From the NCBI GenBank assembly GCA_031290635.1, contig JAITNE010000048.1, forward strand, positions 1 to 5,330: 5,330 nucleotides of DNA, written 5' to 3'. Shown here piece after piece: positions 1 to 5,118 of the stretch (positions are counted from its first letter, which is position 1; each line of letters begins with the position of its first letter). The position numbers were made by a program, and so were the translations under genes. The DNA comes from Tannerella sp. (GTDB taxonomy: Bacteria; Bacteroidota; Bacteroidia; Bacteroidales; Tannerellaceae). The notes under the pieces are model-generated. The model saw nothing but the letters and a program-made list of their open reading frames with translations, was not told the DNA's origin and ran no database searches.

Positions 1-1392
1 CTTGGGAAGAGTCACGGATACACAGCTCCGTCTGACAAGTTGAACATCGCCGGCGTAGGTATCGGTGGTATGGGTAGCGGCAACCTCGGCGCCGTTGAGA
101 AAACCGAAAACATCGTAGCACTCTGCGATGTGGACTGGAAGTACTCAAAACATGTATTCGACCGCCTTAGCGGAGCTAAAAAGTACAAGGATTTTCGCCT
201 GATGTACGATGAGCTTGGCAAAGACATCGATGCGGTTATCGTAGCCACCGCCGACCATACCCACGCAATCATTGCGTCCACCGGCATTACCCTCGGCAAG
301 CACGTTTACGTGCAGAAGCCCCTTACCCACTCGGTTTACGAGTCGCGTTTGCTGACCAAACTGGCCGCCAAACACAACATCGCTTCCCAAATGGGTAATC
401 AAGGCTCATCCGGCGAAGGCGTCAGCCAGATATGCGAGTATATCTGGAACGGCGGTATCGGCGAAATCACAAAGGTAGAGTGCGCTACCAACCGTCCTAT
501 CTGGCCGCAAGGTCTGAATACGCCGGAAAAAGCAAGCAAAGTGCCTGCTACACTCGATTGGGATTTGTTCACCGGCCCGGCTGAAGTACGTCCTTACAAC
601 GAGATTTATCACCCATGGAACTGGCGTGGCTGGTGGCCATACGGTACAGGCGCTTTAGGCGATATGGCCTGCCATATCGTGCATCCTGTATTCAAAGCCC
701 TGAAACTCGGCTATCCGATTAAGGCCGAAGGCTCGTCAACCCTGTTGTTGAAAGACTGCGCACCAACGGCACAGCACGTCAAACTGATTTTCCCCGCTCG
801 CGAAAATCTGGCAAAGGTAGCTCTGCCCGAGGTCGAAGTACATTGGTATGACGGCGGCTTGCTGCCCGACCGTCCCGCAGGCTTCCCGCAAGGACGCGCA
901 CTGATGCCCGGCGACGGCGGTCTGGTTATCTTCCACGGCACCAAGGACACACTGCTCTGCGAGTGCTACGGCAAGAACCCATGGCTTATCTCGGGTCGCA
1001 AACTCGACGCTCCTAAAACCCTGCGCCGCATATCGACCAGCCACGAAATGGACTGGGTACGCGCATGTAAGGAAAGCCCCGCTAACCGCGTTAAGACGGC
1101 TTCGGATTTCTCGGAAGCAGGTCCGTTCAACGAGATGGTAGTAATGGGCGTTCTGGCAGTTCGTCTGCAAGGCCTCAACAAGGTTCTGGACTGGGACGGC
1201 CCGAACATGAAGTTCACCAATATCGGCGCCGACGAGAAGATCACGACCATCCTCAAAGACGACTTCAAAGTTGTGGACGGTCATCCGTCATTCAACAAAC
1301 CGTCGCTGCCGCCGGTCAACGCTCAGGAATTTGCAGCTGAACTTATTAATCACAAGTATCGCGATGGCTGGAGTCTGCCCGCAATGCCGTAA
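1..1392 (+). CDS. Gfo/Idh/MocA-family NAD(P)-dependent oxidoreductase, 5' end outside window
   Basis: The reading frame is open to the first base of the window, so the start lies upstream. The TTG at 40 is read here as an internal Leu, because the frame before it gives LGKSHGYTAPSDK, typical of the stretch after the Tat-type signal in secreted Bacteroidota members. Numbering codons from base 1, the Rossmann nucleotide-binding loop GVGIGGMG is residues 18-25, an acidic CDVD follows at 42-45, and VYVQKPL at 102-108 is the family's 'EKP' motif with Gln for Glu. The C-terminal domain has GDMACHIVHP at 220-229, whose His225 is a likely active-site residue. The frame ends at TAA 1390-1392. Family members oxidise or reduce sugar hydroxyls with NAD(P). 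The following gene encodes a DUF1080 protein 16 bp downstream, which suggests oxidation of glycosides to 3-keto forms in the periplasm. The family is certain; substrate and secretion are inferred. Confidence 0.93.
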   Translation, partial: LGKSHGYTAPSDKLNIAGVGIGGMGSGNLGAVEKTENIVALCDVDWKYSKHVFDRLSGAKKYKDFRLMYDELGKDIDAVIVATADHTHAIIASTGITLGKHVYVQKPLTHSVYESRLLTKLAAKHNIASQMGNQGSSGEGVSQICEYIWNGGIGEITKVECATNRPIWPQGLNTPEKASKVPATLDWDLFTGPAEVRPYNEIYHPWNWRGWWPYGTGALGDMACHIVHPVFKALKLGYPIKAEGSSTLLLKDCAPTAQHVKLIFPARENLAKVALPEVEVHWYDGGLLPDRPAGFPQGRALMPGDGGLVIFHGTKDTLLCECYGKNPWLISGRKLDAPKTLRRISTSHEMDWVRACKESPANRVKTASDFSEAGPFNEMVVMGVLAVRLQGLNKVLDWDGPNMKFTNIGADEKITTILKDDFKVVDGHPSFNKPSLPPVNAQEFAAELINHKYRDGWSLPAMP

Positions 1393-1394
1393 TT

Positions 1395-1400
1395 AAAGGG
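1395..1400 (+). promoter_or_regulatory. Weak Shine-Dalgarno-like site of the DUF1080 gene
   Basis: AAAGGG lies 8 bases before the ATG at 1409, inside the 16-bp gap after the oxidoreductase stop codon. It is only a partial match to AGGAGG, but it supports this ATG and internal translation of a shared mRNA. None of the other full-length genes in the window has a comparable site. Confidence 0.45.
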
Positions 1401-1408
1401 ATAATCTT

Positions 1409-2311
1409 ATGAAGAAAGTAATATTGATTTCAACCATTATCTCTTTTTGTGTAAGTTTCGCAATTGGGATCGTTGTGTCCCTGACTGTATTATCCTGCAC
1501 AAACACGAAGAAAGCCGAAAAAGCAGCTGAAGAAGCAAAGGCCGCAATAGAAGCCGCTGCCGCAGAAGCTGCCGCAAAGGCTGTTCCGGAGTACACATTG
1601 CAAGAACTGCCAATGGCTGAGCTTAGCAATTTTGCTAAAGACAAAGACGGCTGGATAACCATCTTCGACGGTAAGACATTCAATGGCTGGCGTGGTTATG
1701 GCCGCGCCGACGTACCTAAAGCATGGATTATCGACGGAGGAGCTATCCACATTAAAGGCTCGGGCGAAGGCGAAGCAGGCGCAAAAGACGGTGGCGACAT
1801 CGTCTTCGCGCACAAACTGAAGAACTACGAGTTCGAGTTTGAGTGGAAAGTAGCCAAAGGCTCCAATTCCGGCGTGCTCTATCTTATCCAGGAAGTTGAA
1901 GGACAGCCTTCGTATATCTCCGCCCCTGAATATCAGGTGCTCGATAACGACAACCATCCCGACGCCAAACTCGGCAAAGACGGCAATCGCCAATCGGCTT
2001 CACTTTACGACATGATCCCCGCAAAGCCGCAGAACGCCAAAGCTATCGGCGAGTGGAACAAGGGTAAGATACTTAGCTACAAAGGCACTATCATCCATTA
2101 TCAGAACGGTGAAGCAGTAGTTGAATATCACCTCTGGACACAACAATGGACAGACATGCTTCAAGCAAGCAAGTTCAGTCAGGACAAATGGCCATTAGCC
2201 TTCGAGTTGCTCAACAACTGCGGCGGCAAGAACCATGAAGGTCTGATTGGATTCCAGGACCATGGCGACGACGTCTGGTTTCGCAACCTCAAAATTAAAC
2301 TGTTGGATTGA
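1409..2311 (+). CDS. DUF1080 (3-keto-disaccharide hydrolase-like) protein, probable lipoprotein
   Basis: This 300-residue protein has Lys2-Lys3, a long hydrophobic stretch (about 4-28) and Cys30 preceded by VLS, an acceptable though not ideal lipobox, so it is probably a lipoprotein exported by Sec. Residues 34-58 are an Ala/Glu/Lys-rich segment predicted to form a helical spacer. The DUF1080 domain runs from about 80 to 299: DGWITIFDGKTFNGW (80-94), EFEFEWKVAKGSNSGVLY (141-158), EYQVLDNDNHPDA (174-186) and the closing QDHGDDVWFRNLKIK (283-297). The fold is a concanavalin-like beta sandwich; characterised members act on 3-keto-glycosides. The ATG at 1409 has AAAGGG 8 bases upstream (1395-1400) and lies 16 bp after the oxidoreductase stop, so the two are probably cotranscribed. 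A terminator follows at 2337. Domain call is firm; lipidation and exact substrate are inferred. Confidence 0.93.
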   Translation: MKKVILISTIISFCVSFAIGIVVSLTVLSCTNTKKAEKAAEEAKAAIEAAAAEAAAKAVPEYTLQELPMAELSNFAKDKDGWITIFDGKTFNGWRGYGRADVPKAWIIDGGAIHIKGSGEGEAGAKDGGDIVFAHKLKNYEFEFEWKVAKGSNSGVLYLIQEVEGQPSYISAPEYQVLDNDNHPDAKLGKDGNRQSASLYDMIPAKPQNAKAIGEWNKGKILSYKGTIIHYQNGEAVVEYHLWTQQWTDMLQASKFSQDKWPLAFELLNNCGGKNHEGLIGFQDHGDDVWFRNLKIKLLD

Positions 2312-2336
2312 TGTAAATTTAAGATTTTGTTCATGT

Positions 2337-2373
2337 CCGAGGTGGGAAGTGATTCCAAACTCGGTCTTTTTTT
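2337..2373 (+). terminator. Rho-independent terminator after the oxidoreductase-DUF1080 unit
   Basis: CCGAG (2337-2341) pairs with CTCGG (2360-2364). Inside, GGAA and TTCC can pair around a GTGA loop, separated from the outer stem by a small internal loop. A run of seven T (2367-2373) follows after TC. It begins 25 bp after the stop at 2311, so it separates the two-gene unit from the M16 peptidase gene. The last two T of the run are also the first bases of the heptamer array. Confidence 0.75.
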
Positions 2374-2441
2374 CTAATTTCTAACTTCTAATTTCTAACT
2401 TCTAACTTCTAATTTCTAATTTCTAACTTCTAACTTCTAAT
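2372..2441. repeat. Ten tandem copies of the heptamer TTCTAAY
   Basis: Ten uninterrupted 7-bp units vary only at the last base, in the order T C T C C T T C C T. The array fills all the DNA between the terminator T-run and the last 4 bases before the M16 gene's start codon. Because the period is not a multiple of three and each unit contains TAA, every plus-strand frame is closed, so the array is not translated in that direction. Unit number is likely to vary by replication slippage. No promoter consensus is evident inside it. Confidence 0.95.
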
Positions 2442-2445
2442 TTAT

Positions 2446-3660
2446 TTGGATACATTTACCTTACCTAATGGTTTGCGGATAATACATCTGCCGGTTGATT
2501 CGCCTGTGGCATACTGCGGCTTTGCAGTAAACGCAGGTTCTCGCGACGAAGAGAAAAACGAGTACGGTCTGGCTCACTTCGTCGAACACGCCCTGTTCAA
2601 AGGCACACTGCATCGCAAGTCCTGGCATATACTCAACCGTATGGAGAACGTTGGCGGCGAACTCAACGCCTATACTACCAAAGAGAGTACTTTCGTCTAT
2701 TCATCCTTTCTGGCAAAGGATATGGAACGCGCCGCAGAACTGCTGACCGACCTTGTAGTCAACTCGCAATTCCCTGAAAAAGAGATAGACAAAGAGCGCG
2801 AAGTTGTACTCGACGAGATACAGACTTATGAAGACACTCCATCCGACCTTATCTTTGACGATTTCGACAATATGATATTCAAGGGTCATCCGCTTGGTCA
2901 TCATATTCTCGGCTCCCGTCGCTCGCTGAAATCTTTCAAAACCGCGACAGGCAAATCTTTCCTCGACCGCTATTACACAGCCGACAATATGGTATTCTTC
3001 ACAATGTCGAGCCACGATTTCAAGTACATACGCCGTTTAGCCGAAAAATACATCTCAGCCGTTCCCGCCCATAAAGCGGCCATCAAACGCACTGAACCTC
3101 AAGTGGCTGCATCCGTAGCGCAAACCCAAAAGAAAAAGACGCACCTCTCGCACGTCGTCATTGGCGGACAGGCTTTCGATATGTACGACGAGCGTCGTTA
3201 TCATCTCTTTCTGCTGAATAACATACTTGGCGGGCCGGGCATGAACAACCGCCTCAATATCAGCCTCCGCGAGAAGCGCGGCCTCGTCTATACCGTCGAA
3301 TCGAGTATTGCTTCATACACTGACTGCGGGATCTTTTCAATCTATTTCGGTACCGACCACAAGCACTGCGACTTCGCTATCAGTCTTGTCGAAAAGGAGT
3401 TGAAAGCCTTTAGGTATACCAAACTGACGGATTTACAGATTGCTGCCGCAAAGAAGCAGGCTATTGGTCAGCTTGGCGTGGCGAGCGATAGCCGCGAAAA
3501 CACTTTTCTCGGTCTCGGCAAGTCATTCCTTTATCATAACCGCTACGTAATGCTGCCCGAAATATTCCGCAATATCGAAGCCGTAACACCATCTCAAATC
3601 CTCGAAGCCGCCAACGCTATCCTCCATCCCGACAGACTTTCGAGGCTCATCTTTGAATAG
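2446..3660 (+). CDS. M16-family zinc metallopeptidase (processing-peptidase-like)
   Basis: This 404-residue protein has the inverted zinc motif HFVEH at residues 44-48: His44 and His48 as ligands and Glu47 as catalytic base. Glu124 in REVVLDEI is the third ligand, 76 residues after His48 as is usual in the family. NVGGELNAYTTKEST (68-82) is also typical. The second, inactive-type M16 domain covers roughly 170-380 and carries the substrate-binding Arg275 and Tyr282 in LREKRGLVY. The length matches single-chain bacterial M16B proteins of about 400-430 residues, so it is complete. No signal peptide is seen, which suggests a cytoplasmic enzyme acting on peptides, probably as a dimer. The start is TTG 2446, followed by DTFTLPNGLRIIH, the usual N-terminus; TAA at 2431 blocks a longer frame and no ATG fits. 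No Shine-Dalgarno is visible. The natural substrate is unknown. Confidence 0.93.
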   Translation: MDTFTLPNGLRIIHLPVDSPVAYCGFAVNAGSRDEEKNEYGLAHFVEHALFKGTLHRKSWHILNRMENVGGELNAYTTKESTFVYSSFLAKDMERAAELLTDLVVNSQFPEKEIDKEREVVLDEIQTYEDTPSDLIFDDFDNMIFKGHPLGHHILGSRRSLKSFKTATGKSFLDRYYTADNMVFFTMSSHDFKYIRRLAEKYISAVPAHKAAIKRTEPQVAASVAQTQKKKTHLSHVVIGGQAFDMYDERRYHLFLLNNILGGPGMNNRLNISLREKRGLVYTVESSIASYTDCGIFSIYFGTDHKHCDFAISLVEKELKAFRYTKLTDLQIAAAKKQAIGQLGVASDSRENTFLGLGKSFLYHNRYVMLPEIFRNIEAVTPSQILEAANAILHPDRLSRLIFE

Positions 3661-3852
3661 CCCCCTCAAATCTTCCCAAGTGGAAGCTTACTTTGGAAAT
3701 GTAACAAGATTTCCCTGTTTTATGTTTGGAAATATAACAAGATTTCCCGATTTTTACTTTGGAAATGTAACAAACAACTTGATTTTATGTTTAGAAATAT
3801 AACAAAATAGCTGTACCTTGAATGAACAATGCATGTGCAAAACGAAATGAAG
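3661..3852. other. Intergenic region between M16 peptidase gene and tRNA
   Basis: This 192-bp AT-rich stretch lies between the ends of two converging units. Apart from the repeat array at 3691-3810 it holds one short hairpin, CTTCC/GGAAG at 3672-3676 and 3682-3686, with no T-run, which might be a weak transcription end for the peptidase gene. No open frame of note was seen. No convincing terminator for the minus-strand tRNA was found in 3811-3852. Confidence 0.6.
3691..3810. repeat. Four imperfect 32-33 bp direct repeats arranged as two dimers
   Basis: The core TTTGGAAATRTAACAA starts at 3692, 3725, 3758 and 3790 (the last copy reads TTTAG), giving spacings of 33, 33 and 32 bp. Copies 1 and 3 read ACTTTGGAAATGTAACAA, while copies 2 and 4 read ATGTTTRGAAATATAACAA, so the real unit is a dimer of about 65 bp present twice. 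In copies 1 and 2 the core is followed by GATTTCCC, which makes an inverted repeat GGAAAT/ATTTCC with an 8-base loop; copies 3 and 4 have lost that right arm. No cas gene is near and the unit is too diverged and AT-rich for a CRISPR array. Confidence 0.85.
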
Positions 3853-3925
3853 TGGAGCATAGGAGCCTCGAACTCCTGACCTTGTGATTGCGAACCACAC
3901 GCTCTACCAACTGAGCTAATACCCC
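3853..3925 (-). tRNA. tRNA-Ala (anticodon CGC)
   Basis: The reverse complement folds as a complete 73-nt cloverleaf: acceptor GGGGTAT/ATGCTCC, D stem GCTC/GAGC, anticodon stem TGTGG/TCACA closed by a G-T pair, loop TTCGCAA, 5-base variable loop, and T arm AGGAG-TTCGAGG-CTCCT. The anticodon CGC occupies 3890-3892 and reads GCG. The acceptor carries G3-U70, the main identity element for alanyl-tRNA synthetase, which agrees with the anticodon. A second wobble pair sits at 5-68. The discriminator base is A, and no CCA tail is encoded (ACT follows the acceptor), so CCA must be added enzymatically. It has its own promoter just upstream on the minus strand and faces away from the flavoprotein gene at 4020. 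Confidence 0.97.
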
Positions 3926-3937
3926 AAAAAGTCGCCG

Positions 3938-3971
3938 CAAAGGTATGAAAATAAATTAAATTACAAGCAAA
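3938..3971 (-). promoter_or_regulatory. Bacteroidota-type promoter of the tRNA-Ala gene
   Basis: On the minus strand, TACCTTTG (3945 down to 3938) is an exact match to the Bacteroidota -7 consensus TAnnTTTG. A TTTG at 3971-3968 lies 22 bp upstream as the -33 element, slightly wider than the usual spacing; CTTG at 3967-3964, 18 bp away, is an alternative. Transcription would start about 6-9 bases before the mature tRNA 5' end at 3925, as expected for a short tRNA leader. This is one of the clearest taxonomic clues in the window. Confidence 0.8.
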
Positions 3972-4019
3972 TAAATGAGAAATAATTGCGTTCTATAAGA
4001 AATATAATTTTATCAACTT

Positions 4020-4955
4020 ATGAACAGAATTTGTGAACTCTTTGATATTCAATACCCTGTAGTGCAGGGTGGAATGGTATGGTGTAGCGGCTGGAGATTG
4101 GCCGCTGCGGTGAGTAATGCGGGCGGGCTTGGTCTGATAGGCGCAGGCTCGATGCACCCCGACGTTTTGACGGAGCATATACGTAAATGCCGAGCCGCAA
4201 CCGAGCGTCCTTTCGGTGTGAACGTCCCCTTGATGTATCCCGAAATAGGGAAAGTTATCGATATCCTTATCGCCGAAAAGGTAGGGATAGTTTTTACTTC
4301 GGCGGGCAATCCCAAGCTATGGACGGGTGTGTTGCATGAAAACGGAGTGAAAGTAGCGCATGTAGTCAGCAGTTCGCACTTTGCTAAGAAATGCGAGGAC
4401 GTCGGCGTTGATGCGGTAGTAGCCGAAGGCTTTGAGGCCGGCGGTCATAACGGTCGCGAAGAAACTACAACGATGTGCCTTATTCCGGCTGTTCGTCGCG
4501 TCGTTTCACTGCCTCTGATTGCGGCGGGTGGCGTCGGCACGGGCGAAGCCATACTTGCGGCTCAAGCGCTGGGCGCCGACGGAGTGCAGATAGGTACACG
4601 CTTTGCGCTGACAAAAGAAAGCTCGGCGCATGAAAACTTCAAACGTCTATGCCTCAACCTTGAAGAGGGCGATACCAAACTGCTGCTGAAGAAGTTATCG
4701 CCTACGCGGATGGTGAAGAGCGTATTCAAGGATATGGTTGAGGAAGCCGAGAGCCGCGGCGCTTCGCAAGAGGAGTTGCGGGAACTGCTTGGCAAAGGAC
4801 GCGCCAAACGCGGTATCTTTGAGGGTGATATGACGGAAGGACAAATAGAGATAGGTCAAATAGCCTCGCTGCTACGAGCCGAAGAAAGCGTCGCCGAAGT
4901 GATGAACGACCTTATCGGAGCATATAATGCAGCGCTATTAAATCTATCTCAATAA
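4020..4955 (+). CDS. FMN-dependent nitronate monooxygenase / FabK-like enoyl reductase family protein
   Basis: This 311-residue TIM-barrel flavoprotein belongs to the 2-nitropropane dioxygenase/FabK superfamily. The N-terminal YPVVQGGMVW (12-21) contacts FMN; SNAGGLGLIGAG (32-43) follows. AEGFEAGGHNG (135-145) carries His143, which corresponds by motif to the active-site His of streptococcal FabK. AAGGVGTGEA (168-177) and GADGVQIGTRFALTKES (185-201) form the FMN phosphate-binding end of the barrel. The length fits FabK and short nitronate monooxygenases. Two roles are possible: NAD(P)H-dependent enoyl-ACP reduction in fatty acid synthesis, or oxidation of toxic nitronates. The EGxEAGGHxG motif leans slightly to FabK, but no fab gene is adjacent. 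The ATG at 4020 directly precedes the conserved start of the fold; no Shine-Dalgarno is seen. It is likely a single-gene unit. Family is sure, reaction is not. Confidence 0.92.
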   Translation: MNRICELFDIQYPVVQGGMVWCSGWRLAAAVSNAGGLGLIGAGSMHPDVLTEHIRKCRAATERPFGVNVPLMYPEIGKVIDILIAEKVGIVFTSAGNPKLWTGVLHENGVKVAHVVSSSHFAKKCEDVGVDAVVAEGFEAGGHNGREETTTMCLIPAVRRVVSLPLIAAGGVGTGEAILAAQALGADGVQIGTRFALTKESSAHENFKRLCLNLEEGDTKLLLKKLSPTRMVKSVFKDMVEEAESRGASQEELRELLGKGRAKRGIFEGDMTEGQIEIGQIASLLRAEESVAEVMNDLIGAYNAALLNLSQ

Positions 4956-4960
4956 AATCT

Positions 4961-4979
4961 TATTGTATGAAATACAATA
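4961..4979. other. AT-rich perfect hairpin just after the flavoprotein gene
   Basis: TATTGTAT and ATACAATA form an 8-bp perfect stem around a GAA loop, starting 6 bp after the stop codon at 4955. There is no T-run on the plus strand; on the minus strand a short T-rich stretch follows. It may help stop or stabilise the flavoprotein transcript, or act as a weak end for minus-strand transcription, but it is not a textbook terminator. Confidence 0.4.
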
Positions 4980-4990
4980 CAATATATGCT

Positions 4991-5023
4991 GACTTCGTCA
5001 TAGCAAGGAACGAAATGACGGAC
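4991..5023. repeat. REP-like imperfect palindrome
   Basis: CGTCAT (4996-5001) and ATGACG (5015-5020) are perfect inverted arms around AGCAAGGAACGAA. From memory, the overall form CGTCAT-GC-AGGAACGAA-TGACG closely resembles dispersed extragenic palindromes (CGTCATTGCGAGGAACGAAG type) seen in many bacterial genomes. It lies between two converging genes, a usual place for such elements. It has no T-run and no coding content. Confidence 0.5.
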
Positions 5024-5039
5024 ATGTGCGACACGCAAT

Positions 5040-5084
5040 AAAAAAACACGGAAACACGGAGAGATTTTCGCCGTGTTCCCGTGT
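5040..5084 (-). terminator. Strong Rho-independent terminator of the fimbrilin-like gene
   Basis: Read on the minus strand, the arms at 5084-5071 and 5059-5046 form a 14-position stem with 13 pairs and one mismatch (5052/5078) around an 11-base loop. It runs into seven consecutive T (complement of 5040-5046). It lies 35 bp past the stop codon of the minus-strand gene at 5119. The arms are made of repeated CCGTGT, and a further CGCCGTGTT copy (5085-5093) duplicates 5069-5077 outside the stem, so alternative pairings exist. There is no T-run on the plus strand, so it is one-directional. Confidence 0.8.
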
Positions 5085-5118
5085 CGCCGTGTTAGAATCA
5101 GGAGTGAGTGAATGATTT

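Noticed and set aside
40..42. TTG as start of the oxidoreductase
   Set aside because: The frame continues upstream to base 1 with residues typical of the region just after a Tat signal, and there is no ribosome-binding site, so the codon is an internal Leu.
736..1284. 182-codon open frame on the minus strand inside the oxidoreductase gene
   Set aside because: It lies wholly inside a strongly conserved plus-strand gene and shows no recognisable motif; the frame stays open as a by-product of that gene's codon use.
1490..1993. 167-codon open frame on the minus strand inside the DUF1080 gene
   Set aside because: It is Phe/Cys/Gly-rich with no domain pattern and is antisense to the conserved coding sequence, so it is a shadow.
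3672..3686. Terminator for the M16 peptidase gene
   Set aside because: It has only a 5-bp stem and no following T-run; kept only as a remark in the intergenic entry.
3691..3810. CRISPR array
   Set aside because: The repeats are imperfect, with no spacers of constant unique content, no cas genes nearby and only four copies; the alternating dimer pattern does not fit.
3986..4012. Promoter for the flavoprotein gene (ATTG, then TATAAT or TAATTTTA)
   Set aside because: TATAAT at 4003-4008 and TAATTTTA at 4005-4012 are suggestive, but the upstream element is too close (11-16 bp) and the region is AT-rich enough for such matches by chance.
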